This document shows, piece after piece, positions 20,003-30,100 of a stretch of 55,383 nt of DNA. This DNA is from Helicobacteraceae bacterium. Lineage in GTDB: Bacteria; Campylobacterota; Campylobacteria; Campylobacterales; Sulfurimonadaceae. The stretch covers positions 1-55,383 of the forward strand of contig JAMONY010000011.1 of NCBI GenBank assembly GCA_027066325.1, in the 5' to 3' direction. Made by a program: the position numbers and the translations under genes. Position 1 is the first letter of the stretch, and each line of letters starts with the position of its first letter. The notes below the pieces were generated by a model, which searched no databases, was not told the DNA's origin, and saw only the letters and a list, made by a program, of their open reading frames with translations.

Positions 20003-22509
20003 CGTTTAATCTCTTTTGGAAAAGTTACTTGAGTGGAGCTTTGAATATGTTTGGAGTCTTTAAGACTCGGTTGTGCCCCAACTCTAAAGTTGACTCCAGA
20101 TCTACTACCATCAACCTCTATCTTGGAGACTGATGAGATAGTTGGATATCCGCCAAGGTTTTCGCCTTCATTGCTTATGTAGCCATCATTGTCTATATCT
20201 GTACCTGCAACAAGATAGTATGACCCACTATTGACATTTAGTGAGTAAGTGTATCCTTTTTGTTTGGTTGTTGTTGTAGATGTTATGGTTTTAAAGTTGC
20301 TATCCAATAAGATAACATAGACTGTACCACTATCGCCACTTTGAACCCCTGTAGTTTGAGAAGATACTTGCATAATCACTCCAACGGTAACCGTGCCACC
20401 ATTTGAGCTGATTACAATATCTGCCTCGTATGTTCCAGCACTAAGATTAGATCGATTAACTGTGACTGTGTAGTTATTTGCGCGATCTTTTTGTACACTA
20501 AGCCAGCTCTGTGTTGTGTTGATATTTTGAATGTTTAAGCTACCACTGCCACTATTGTATAGCGTTAATGACTGAGTTATGCTATCAGGAGCAAAGGTGA
20601 TCTGAGTTGGAAGAGCAGAGAGCTTAGGAGTTGTAGATGTTGGTGAGTTTTTGAGATCTTGAGCTACTCTAACAGCTTTGAGGGCATTGATAAGACCATT
20701 GCCATAATATATATCTTTACCATTAGAGCCTTTGTCTATAGCAATACTTTTGGATGTTTTAGGATGATTGCCCTCTAAGATGAGATCAACATCTAGTGGT
20801 GAGAGAGCTGGGTAGATAGACTTCATAAGTGCCAATACTCCTGCCATGTGCGGAGCTGCCATTGATGTGCCTTGATAGAACTTATAACCCATCTCGCCTG
20901 AGTCATTTGAGATTGTGCTAAGTACCCCATCAGCATAACCATCACCGTTTCTATCTACACTAGTATCACCACCTGGAGCTGCTACATCTACTACAGTTCC
21001 ATAGTTTGAGTACGGGGCTTTGAGTGCATCTTGTCCAACAGCGCTTACACATACAACACCATCTGCACCAGCTGGTGAGTAGTTGTTTGCATTTTTATTG
21101 TCATTGCCAGCTGCTACTACAATAATCACACCTTCAGCTCTAGCTTTGGTGATGGCATTTTGTATAGTTACTGATGTGCCAGGTCCGCCTAAGCTCATGT
21201 TTATGATATCTGCTCTTTTTGGTGGAACTCTATTTGAGCTATTTGGTAGTTTAGCAGCAAATAGGATGGATTGGACTAGATCATAATCTGTAGACCCTCT
21301 TACCCCAAGTACTCTTAAAGGCATGATTTTACTACCCCATGAGACGCCTGTAACGCCAGCACTATTGTTTGAGCTAGCAGCTATTGTACCAGAGACATGG
21401 GTGCCGTGAAAACTGCTAGGCTTGGCTCCTCCTCCATCTCCTGGATCATTAGGGTTAGCATCAATGCCACCACCATCAGCAGCATTTGTTCTATCGCTTA
21501 TGAAGTCATATCCACCTATAAGATTGCCCTTTAAATCTGGATGATTTAGCACAACACCAGTATCTATCACTGCTACGATAACACTACTAGAGCCAGTTGT
21601 GATATCCCAAGCCTCTGGAAGAGCTATGAGAGGTAGATGCCACTGATATGGATAGTATGTATCATTTGGTGTTTTAAATGCGGTGCGGATATAGTTTGGC
21701 TCTGCATACTCAACACTTTGGGCTCTACGAAGAGCTTTGATAGCTCTGATGGTATCTGGTATCGATACATCTAGGTCACTGCTAGATCTAGATGTAGTAG
21801 ATGGCTTAAGGGTGAGGCGACTAACTGCAGGTGAGTTATCTAAAGACTCTATCTGTAAGTTTGTGCTATTGAGATCTGTGCTAAGTTGTGAAGCTAGCGC
21901 GGCTCTACTCATAGTTTTGTAAGGTTTTATAAGTAGATCATTGTCTACAAAATCATAAAAACTACTTAAATGTAGATGGTCTGCAGGACTACTAGTAGCA
22001 CCTTTGGTTCCGATGTTGAGCGTATATAGTCCGCCATTGCCACCATACTTAGCTATACTATATCCATAAACTTTTATGTAGTACTCACCATCTGCTGGAA
22101 CACTAAGTGCATCTATGCGTCCTGTGCCGATAGAGTCAGCAACTTTTTTGCGATCCATACCATACAAGTAGAGATCAAAGTCATCATTAGCAACATCAGC
22201 AGTTGTCAATGAGATTGTTTGTGACTTTAAAAGTGTAACCCTGTATACATCTGATATATCATTTATGCCATTGATAGGACCCATAAAGCCAGTTACTGTT
22301 GCTGGATTGGAGATTCGTTGTGCATCATTGGTAACATCATTTGAGTGTGCTCTGCTATTTTGATCTTTTGTGTCACTGTCCATGATAGTAGAGTTATCAA
22401 TGATGAGTTTTCCGCTAACTTTTCCACCCGTCTTATCTTCAACCGTTCCGCAGCCACTGAACCATACTAGCGCAAATACCGTAGCAGCTATCCATCTATT
22501 GCTTCTCAT
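19999..22509 (-). CDS. S8 (subtilisin) family serine protease lipoprotein with prepeptidase, I9-like propeptide and BACON-like domain
   Basis: Lipobox WFSGC; catalytic VAVIDTGV, HGTHVSGTI, GTSMAAPHMAG; NTTQSWLSVQ...NLSAGTYEADIVISSNGGTVTVGV. Confidence 0.92.
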   Translation of the reverse strand: MRSNRWIAATVFALVWFSGCGTVEDKTGGKVSGKLIIDNSTIMDSDTKDQNSRAHSNDVTNDAQRISNPATVTGFMGPINGINDISDVYRVTLLKSQTISLTTADVANDDFDLYLYGMDRKKVADSIGTGRIDALSVPADGEYYIKVYGYSIAKYGGNGGLYTLNIGTKGATSSPADHLHLSSFYDFVDNDLLIKPYKTMSRAALASQLSTDLNSTNLQIESLDNSPAVSRLTLKPSTTSRSSSDLDVSIPDTIRAIKALRRAQSVEYAEPNYIRTAFKTPNDTYYPYQWHLPLIALPEAWDITTGSSSVIVAVIDTGVVLNHPDLKGNLIGGYDFISDRTNAADGGGIDANPNDPGDGGGAKPSSFHGTHVSGTIAASSNNSAGVTGVSWGSKIMPLRVLGVRGSTDYDLVQSILFAAKLPNSSNRVPPKRADIINMSLGGPGTSVTIQNAITKARAEGVIIVVAAGNDNKNANNYSPAGADGVVCVSAVGQDALKAPYSNYGTVVDVAAPGGDTSVDRNGDGYADGVLSTISNDSGEMGYKFYQGTSMAAPHMAGVLALMKSIYPALSPLDVDLILEGNHPKTSKSIAIDKGSNGKDIYYGNGLINALKAVRVAQDLKNSPTSTTPKLSALPTQITFAPDSITQSLTLYNSGSGSLNIQNINTTQSWLSVQKDRANNYTVTVNRSNLSAGTYEADIVISSNGGTVTVGVIMQVSSQTTGVQSGDSGTVYVILLDSNFKTITSTTTTKQKGYTYSLNVNSGSYYLVAGTDIDNDGYISNEGENLGGYPTISSVSKIEVDGSRSGVNFRVGAQPSLKDSKHIQSSTQVTFPKEIKR

Positions 22510-22532
22510 AACTCTCTCCTTTTAATAGCTCT

Positions 22533-23561
22533 TTAGTGTAGTAGTAGTGCTATGAGAGTCTTGATATCATAGTGCTTGCCTGATATTTTTAGATCTGCAA
22601 AAGCTTTAAATAGTATGTACTCATTTTCACTACTGCTATCGAGTATCTCAGTAGCTTTCTCAACCATCTCAAGATCAAATAGTGTATATAGATAGGCGTC
22701 AATAGCCTTACTGTTGTCACTACTAAGTCTCTCAAATATAGCTAGCCTCTGTTCAGGTTTAATGTCTATAGCAACTTGTGCAATTTTGAGATACTCCAGA
22801 GAGTTGAGCTCACCTAAATGCTCTACCAAATCTGCTATAGTCTCATTGGCTATAGAGAGAGGATATTTTTTTGCATCTACTCTTTTGATGATCTCTAAGA
22901 GTGCCTCAAAGCTTACAGATTCACGATAGTTCTCTATGACATGCACAGGTGCAACTTTTGCTAATGATAGGTATGCCTCTTCTCGTAACTCTTTAGTGTA
23001 GAGCTCTTTTTTTGCCAATATCTGCTCAGGTTCAAGCTCACCTGCTTTAAACTTATTGAGGTTATTTTTAACTACTAGCTCATTGTCTGTTGCTAGATTA
23101 TAACTTTTAAGTTCAACGCTATTGCCACTATCTATGCTATTTATCACCTCAACTATAGAAGCTATATTTTTATCTTCTAAGATAGCCAAAGAGTTATCTG
23201 GAACCATTTTGGTGTTGTCTACTATCTTGCCAAGAAGTTTATAGCGCTCAGTCTTAAACTTATGAGACCTTCCATTTTTAAGTAGATAAGCATCAACAAT
23301 AGATGTTTTGAGTCTTTTGTAGTCTGTCTCAAACTTTCTAAGCCTCAAAGAGGAGGTGAGTGTATGAAAGATCATATGTAGCAGTGTTGCTATAAGCAGT
23401 ATGGACATTGCTGCCCCAACCCATACAGCAATAGGTAGTGATGGTAGCATAATGCCCATCACCTCAAAACTTGTACTCTCTTTGGTGATAAATATATATA
23501 TCGCCCATCCTGTTACAAAAATCAGCATTGATGCTGCTAAAAAATAGCGTCTAATGTGCAT
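22533..23561 (-). CDS. Hypothetical membrane protein (two N-terminal TMs, helical cytoplasmic domain)
   Basis: Long ORF in a consistent operon; hydrophobic N-terminus, no recognised domain. Confidence 0.7.
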   Translation of the reverse strand: MHIRRYFLAASMLIFVTGWAIYIFITKESTSFEVMGIMLPSLPIAVWVGAAMSILLIATLLHMIFHTLTSSLRLRKFETDYKRLKTSIVDAYLLKNGRSHKFKTERYKLLGKIVDNTKMVPDNSLAILEDKNIASIVEVINSIDSGNSVELKSYNLATDNELVVKNNLNKFKAGELEPEQILAKKELYTKELREEAYLSLAKVAPVHVIENYRESVSFEALLEIIKRVDAKKYPLSIANETIADLVEHLGELNSLEYLKIAQVAIDIKPEQRLAIFERLSSDNSKAIDAYLYTLFDLEMVEKATEILDSSSENEYILFKAFADLKISGKHYDIKTLIALLLH

Positions 23562-23571
23562 GTCTTACTCC

Positions 23572-23925
23572 TTAACTACTCTGTTTTTCTGTTATCTCTC
23601 TACAGTCTATACAGTAGCGCGCATATGGCTTAGCCTTTAATCTGGCAAAACCTATGTTATCTTCACACATCTCACAAGTGCCATAGGTGCTAGATTTGAT
23701 CTTTGATATCGCAAGCTCAATCTCATCAAGCTCTTGACGCTGTTGAGTTGCAATGCTATTGTCTATGAGGCTTCCGCTACTAACGGCTGCATGGTCACCA
23801 TCATCTTTTAGATCATCACCACTCATAGCACCTATCTCTTCGTACGCTACTAGGATATTATCCTCTAATTGTGCTTTACGCTCTATTAATATCTCACTAA
23901 AATACTCTATCTCTTTTTGTTGCAT
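23572..23925 (-). CDS. DksA/TraR family zinc-finger regulator
   Basis: YGTCEMCEDNIGFARLKAKPYARYCIDC. Confidence 0.9.
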   Translation of the reverse strand: MQQKEIEYFSEILIERKAQLEDNILVAYEEIGAMSGDDLKDDGDHAAVSSGSLIDNSIATQQRQELDEIELAISKIKSSTYGTCEMCEDNIGFARLKAKPYARYCIDCREITEKQSS

Positions 23926-23939
23926 CTAAATTTCCTCTT

Positions 23940-24401
23940 TTATTTGTGATATGGGTGGTTATTTAGTATCGATAAGGCTCTATATATCTGTTCAGCTAGA
24001 ACTACTTTGGCAACTTTGTGACTCATTGTCAAAGCTGAGAGACTAATAACCTTATCGCACTGCTTTAGCATCTCATTTTCAAGACCAAAAGCACCACCTA
24101 TAAAAAACTGCACTGATATTCTATCACTAAGAAGCTTACTAAACTCATAACTATCTGCTATTTTACCATCTGGGTGTAAAGCTATGGAGTATCCTGATGA
24201 CATGTAGGGTGTAAAAAGCTTTGTGTATGAGCGTTTTGAGGCATCTGCGCCTATGGTGTGTGCTCTGGTAACATCTTTGTTAAAAAGTTCAATATCTTCT
24301 ATTTTTGCTTGGCGTGAAGAGAGTTTGTATAGCTCTTTATAGAGAGGTTCATATATGTTGCGCTCTTTTTTGGCAACAGAGTAGATCTTGATCTGCATCA
24401 T
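23940..24401 (-). CDS. rlmH: 23S rRNA (pseudouridine1915-N3)-methyltransferase RlmH
   Basis: [48 protein letters not shown]. Confidence 0.92.
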   Translation of the reverse strand: MMQIKIYSVAKKERNIYEPLYKELYKLSSRQAKIEDIELFNKDVTRAHTIGADASKRSYTKLFTPYMSSGYSIALHPDGKIADSYEFSKLLSDRISVQFFIGGAFGLENEMLKQCDKVISLSALTMSHKVAKVVLAEQIYRALSILNNHPYHK

Positions 24402-24967
24402 CTATAAAGGTCACTACCTACTACTTTGTATGCAACTGAGTCTATCATGTCATCTACTCTAACACCGCCTATAATGGCAACTAGATGAGATGAGATTTTA
24501 GCCAACTGATCAACACTCTCTTGTAGCACTTGAGCGCTATCTTTAGTACTACTTTTACGATACGCTCCAACTCCTATGTAGTTTATGTTGAGTCTGTTGG
24601 CTACTTCTATCTCCTCTTTATTGTGCGTTGAGAGCCCTATGATAGACTCTTCTCCCACTATCTCTCTCAATATTTTAATCGCTTCTTGAGCACTGCTATC
24701 AAGAGCATATAGATCCTCTTGACCTATATGTACTCCATCGCATAGATCTGCTATAGTGTAGTCGTCATTGATGATAACTACTCCACTATAGCACTCTTTT
24801 AGGCGTAAAAGTGCATCTTTGCGCTCATCAGTTCCACCCAGTTTGTCTCTATATTGGATAATAGGAGCGTTGTGTCTATTGGCGCGCTCTACAAACTGTT
24901 CGATGGTGATATCAAACCTATCTAAAAGCTCTCTATCACAGAGCCCGTAGAGCTTAGGCTGCTGCAT
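24398..24967 (-). CDS. Thiamine phosphate synthase-like protein
   Basis: [50 protein letters not shown]. Confidence 0.75.
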   Translation of the reverse strand: MQQPKLYGLCDRELLDRFDITIEQFVERANRHNAPIIQYRDKLGGTDERKDALLRLKECYSGVVIINDDYTIADLCDGVHIGQEDLYALDSSAQEAIKILREIVGEESIIGLSTHNKEEIEVANRLNINYIGVGAYRKSSTKDSAQVLQESVDQLAKISSHLVAIIGGVRVDDMIDSVAYKVVGSDLYR

Positions 24968-25808
24968 CTTCTAGCATCATCTTAAAGAGATTTGAGATAG
25001 TATCTTTAAGCTCATTACGATCTACTACCATGTCAATTGAGCCCTGTTTTAGTAGAAATTCAGATCTTTGAAACCCATCTGGTAGATCAGAGCCTATGGT
25101 CTGCTTTATCACTCGTTGTCCCGCAAAGCCTATGAGTGCACCTGGTTCTGCCATAATGATATCTCCAAGCATTGCAAAAGAGGCACTCACTCCACCCATG
25201 GTTGGATCTGTTAGAAGTGATATATATGGTAGTTTTGCATCTGATAACTTAGCTAATGCTGCTGATGTTTTGCTCATCTGCATTAGCGAAAAGGTGCTCT
25301 CTTGCATTCTAGCTCCACCAGAAGCACTTACTATCAATACACCTCGTCTAGCCTCAATAGCTCTCTCAATAGCACGCTTAATCTTCTCTCCCTCAACAGA
25401 ACCAAGTGAGCCACCCATAAATGAGAAGTCAAATACTACAATTTCAACTCCAATACCACTCATTGTACAGCTTCCACTTACCACAGATGAGCTTACTCCA
25501 CTCTTTTTCTCACTCTCTTCAATCCGTTTAGCATAACTTTTTTTATCCACAAATTTTAGTGGATCTATCGGTTTGAGAGTGCTGTCATGTTCTATAAAAC
25601 TTCCTTCATCACAGAGCAGATCTATCCTGCTTTTAGCACCTATGCGCATATGGAAGCCACACTTTGGACAGACATGTGATCGGTTCTCAACTTCCTTATA
25701 ATACATAAGTGAGCTACAAGACTTACACTTAATCCAGTGGGCTGGTGCCTCACTCTTATCTGCTTGTTTTTTTGATGTTCCAAATAGATCAAATAGATTC
25801 ATAACCAA
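24954..25808 (-). CDS. accD: Acetyl-CoA carboxylase carboxyltransferase subunit beta
   Basis: Zn ribbon (CKSCSSLMYYKEVENRSHVCPKCGFH), ASGGARMQE, DPTMGGVSASFAMLGDI, GFAGQRVI. Confidence 0.95.
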   Translation of the reverse strand: MVMNLFDLFGTSKKQADKSEAPAHWIKCKSCSSLMYYKEVENRSHVCPKCGFHMRIGAKSRIDLLCDEGSFIEHDSTLKPIDPLKFVDKKSYAKRIEESEKKSGVSSSVVSGSCTMSGIGVEIVVFDFSFMGGSLGSVEGEKIKRAIERAIEARRGVLIVSASGGARMQESTFSLMQMSKTSAALAKLSDAKLPYISLLTDPTMGGVSASFAMLGDIIMAEPGALIGFAGQRVIKQTIGSDLPDGFQRSEFLLKQGSIDMVVDRNELKDTISNLFKMMLEDAAA

Positions 25809-25812
25809 CCCC

Positions 25813-27192
25813 TTATAGTAGACTTTTAACTATAGCAGATGCAGCTTCACGCCCATCATAAGCTGCACTTACCACCAGATCAGCACCACGGTAGCAGTCA
25901 CCTCCAGCGTATATGCCAGCTGTTGTACTCTGGTGATTCTCATCTAGCACAATCTCACCCCACTCATTGGTCTCTATGCCATTTGAAGCATAAAATGGAG
26001 GCACCTCTACATCAAAACCTAGAGCAGTTATGATCACATCTGCTTCGATATTGTATTCACTAGATTTAATCTGCTCTATGCGCTCTCTGCCGCTCTCATC
26101 TTTAGAGCTAAGTCGTGTCTTGATCACTTCGATACCAGTAGCTATATTTTTGCTGTTTGTGAGAATCTGTTTTGGAGAGCTAAAGAAGCTAAACTCCACT
26201 CCCTCTTCCATGGCATTTTTATACTCTTTAGAGCTTCCAGGCATGTTGGCAGCATCTCTTCTATAAAGACATGTCACCTGTGATGCACCCTCTCTGGTAG
26301 CTGTTCTTACACAGTCCATCGCAGTATCTCCGCCACCAATCACTACTACTTTAAGACCTTTAAAGTCAAAAGCTTTATCATACTTTTTACCAAAATTCTT
26401 TTTGCCTATTGCTGTTAGATACTCCATGGCACTATAAACATTGTTGGCATCTTCACCCTTAAGTGAGGCTCTTTTAGCTTTTGTTGCACCTATGCCTATA
26501 AAGATGGCATCATGACTTCTAGTGAGGTCTTCAAATGCTACATCTCCTCCTATATTACAGTTAAGGTGTAGGTTTAGACCAGCTTCTAGTAGTAGATCTA
26601 CACGATGTTGGACTATCTTTTTGTCAAGTTTAAAGTTTGGTATGCCGTAGGTTAGTAGCCCACCAGCTCTATCTTCTCTCTCGTACATATCAACACCAAT
26701 GCCAGAGCGTAAAAGGTATGTTGCTACAGATAGACCTGCTGGACCTGAACCTATGACCGCCACCTTTTTGTCGGTTGTTACACCTGGAAAATCAGGCTTT
26801 AGACCCGCTTTAAAACCCTCTGTAGTTATAAAAGTCTCTATGGAGCCTATTGTAATAGCTCCATGACCATCATTTAGTGTGCAGTCGCCTTCACATAGTC
26901 TATCATGCGGGCAGACTCTACCCATCACTTCAGGAAATGGTGATGGCTCATTGGAGAGTTTGAAGGCAAATTCAAGATCTTTTTGTGCTATTGATTTGAG
27001 CCATTGGGGTATAAAGTTGTGAAGAGGACACTTGTTTAAGCAGAATGGATCTCCACACTGTATACATCTCTCACTCTGTGCTCTTGCGCTATGTTTGTCA
27101 AATGGCTCATAGATCTCGTTAAAATCTTTTGTTCTCTCTACAACCAATCGTTTCTTAGGATCAATTTTGCTAGTTGTTAAAAACTCTCTCAT
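25813..27192 (-). CDS. gltD: Glutamate synthase small subunit
   Basis: CIQCGDPFCLNKCPLHNFIPQW, GSGPAGLSVATYLLRSG, VVIGGGDTAMDCVRTA, AGGDCYRGADLVVSA. Confidence 0.95.
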   Translation of the reverse strand: MREFLTTSKIDPKKRLVVERTKDFNEIYEPFDKHSARAQSERCIQCGDPFCLNKCPLHNFIPQWLKSIAQKDLEFAFKLSNEPSPFPEVMGRVCPHDRLCEGDCTLNDGHGAITIGSIETFITTEGFKAGLKPDFPGVTTDKKVAVIGSGPAGLSVATYLLRSGIGVDMYEREDRAGGLLTYGIPNFKLDKKIVQHRVDLLLEAGLNLHLNCNIGGDVAFEDLTRSHDAIFIGIGATKAKRASLKGEDANNVYSAMEYLTAIGKKNFGKKYDKAFDFKGLKVVVIGGGDTAMDCVRTATREGASQVTCLYRRDAANMPGSSKEYKNAMEEGVEFSFFSSPKQILTNSKNIATGIEVIKTRLSSKDESGRERIEQIKSSEYNIEADVIITALGFDVEVPPFYASNGIETNEWGEIVLDENHQSTTAGIYAGGDCYRGADLVVSAAYDGREAASAIVKSLL

Positions 27193-27194
27193 CT

Positions 27195-30100
27195 CTAGTC
27201 TCCCTTCTCTTGGCTCAGTGGTAGTTTTGTTAGATTTTTTGGTCTAACTAGCCAGAAGTTTCTGATCTGTGTTCTAAATGAACTTAGTATCTCTTCTGCT
27301 TTATTGCTCTGTGTCTCATCGATATACTCCTTGAGTAGCCGTTTAAGATAGTGCCTAGCTTCATCACCATCATCTGTATCTATCCGCACAGCCTCAACTA
27401 ACTCACGGTTGACATTCTCTATAAAGTTGTGCTCTTCATCATAGATAAAAGCAACTCCACCAGTCATGCCAGCTCCAAAGTTAATGCCTGTGCTACCTAG
27501 TATGACAACTATGCCACCTGTCATATACTCACATGCGTTATCGCCAGTACCCTCAACTATAGCAAGCGCTCCAGAGTTACGCACTGCAAATCTCTCCCCA
27601 ACAGCAGCATTTAAGTAGAGTTTGCCACCAGTAGCGCCATATAGACATGTGTTTCCACCACCACTAAACTCTTCGCCACTATGGACGGTTTTTATGATGA
27701 TTTTACCACCATGCATACCTTTGCCTATGTAGTCATTGGCTACACCATTTAAGTAGATGTTGACACCATTGATCAAAAAAGCTCCAAGAGCTTGACCAGC
27801 TATGCCTGTTAGCTCGATATTGATAGAGCCATCTTTTAGCCCTTTATCTCCATAGTACTGCGCTATCTCTCCAGATATCAGCGCACCAAAACTACGGTTT
27901 AGATTGCAGATCTCTCTTGTGATGCGTATGCTTCCTGATGGCTTTTTAATGATAGAGCGCGCCTCATCAAGCACTCCATGCTCAAAACTATTGTTATCAA
28001 ATGGGTGGTTTGAGTCCACTTGACATGTCTCTACTCCACTCTCTTTGTGTAAAATATTGCTAAAATCAAACTTATTTGAGCGCTCATCTTTAAGCACTTT
28101 TAGTAGATCTGATCTACCAACTATCTGCTCTAAGCTCTCGTATCCAAGATCCGCCAATATCTCTCTCACATCTTCAGCTAGTAACATGAAGTAGTTTTTA
28201 AGCTGCTCTACTGTCCCTTTGTAGTGCTCATTGCGGAGTTTTTCATTTTGTGTAGCGATACCAACTGAGCATCTGTTGACATGACATATTCGTAACATTT
28301 TACAACCTATAATGGTCAATACAGAGGTGCCAAAAGCGAAACTTTCAGAGCCCATAAGTGCTGCTTTTACAACATCTATGCCACATTTAAGTCCACCATC
28401 GGCTTGTAAAGAGACTAGCTCTCTTAAGCCATTGGCTTTTAGAGCATTGTGTGCCTCACTAAGTCCAAGCTCCCAAGGATTTCCAGCAAACTTAATAGAT
28501 GTCAAAGGAGCAGCACCTGTACCTCCATCGCCACCTGAGATGATGATCTTGTCTGCATATGCTTTTGCCACACCAACAGCTATCGTTCCAACACCAGCGG
28601 TTGAGACTAGTTTCACTGCAATAGTAGCCTTTGGATTGACCTGCTTAAGATCAAATATAAGTTGTGCTAAATCCTCAATAGAGTAGATGTCATGGTGAGG
28701 TGGTGGTGATATGAGTGTAACACCAGCTACGGTATGTCTTAGTTGAGCTATAAGAGGTGTTACTTTATGTCCTGGTAATTGCCCACCCTCACCAGGCTTT
28801 GCACCTTGAGCCACTTTGATCTGGATCTCTTCAGCAGATCGCAGGTATGCAGGTGTGACACCAAATCTACCAGATGCAACCTGTTTGATCTTAGAGTTTT
28901 TGTTGGTCTTAAAACGCGCAGCATCCTCTCCACCTTCACCAGAGTTTGACTGTCCACCAAGCTCATTCATGGCTTCAGCTATGCACTCATGAGCCTCAGG
29001 GGAGATAGAGCCAAGGCTCATAGCAGCAGATGCAAATCTTTTAAGAATAGTTTTACTGCTCTCAACTCTATCTATAGGTATGCTTTTACGATCACTTTTA
29101 AACTCAAAGAAGTCACGGATAAATTTTCTATCACGACCAGCTATAAGTCCTCTTAGTTTTGCATAATCACTAGCTTTTGCTGATCGACTAAGATCATGTA
29201 TAGCATGTATGATATCTGGTCCAAAGTCATGATACTCACTACCATTGTAAAACTTATAAAAACCACCAATCTTGAGTGGAAATATGCTTCCAAAGCCACG
29301 CTTATCAAATGAGTCTTGATGTACTTTTTGGATTCGTTTGTCTATGTCGCTATATCCAAGCCCAGGTATAAGTGCATGTGAGTCACAAAAACACTCATCT
29401 ACTATCTGGCTACTTAGACCCAAGACATCAAAGAGCGATGAGTTTCTATATGAAGCAAGAGTAGATATGCCCATCTTAGACATAATCTTTAAGAGCCCTC
29501 CATTTAGCGCGCTTAGTACTGATTTGTGTGCATCACTAGTGCTTAATTGAAGATAAGATCTGCTCTCAACTAGCTGCTCTACAGTTGCAAACAGTAGTTT
29601 GGGATGTACTGCACTAGCTCCATATGCAAGCAAAGAGGCGGTACTATGAGAGTCTACAACTTCATTTGTAACAGCAACGATAGAGACGAGATGTCTAATG
29701 TTGTAGCGCAGTAGCTCTTGATTGATTCTACCTACTGCTAGTAACATAGGTATGGTTTTAAGCTCACTACTAAATCCATCATCACTTAACATTACGATGC
29801 GTATGCCATCTTTTTTAACACTCTTAATCACTTTGGTTGTAAGTGCATCAAGTGTAGCTTTTAGATCTGTTTTGTATGTAGTCTCAAATACGGCATGTTT
29901 ATAGTGCGCTTCATAACAAGGAGACTCTTCATCCCCAAAGGATTTTAACACTTTTAACTTCTCTTGAGTAAGGATTGGTGATATAGCCTTTAGTCTTGAA
30001 GCGTGTGATGGTAGCTCATCTAAGATATTGTGGATCTCACCAAAGCCTGTGTTAAGACTCATGACCACCTTTTCACGGATAGGGTCTATTGGTGGGTTGG

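Noticed and set aside
28312-28686. 124-aa antisense ORF in gltB (and other antisense ORFs at 5688, 12457, 25096, 31279, 41131)
   Set aside because: All lie opposite strongly conserved coding sequence and have Ser/Leu-rich shadow-frame composition.
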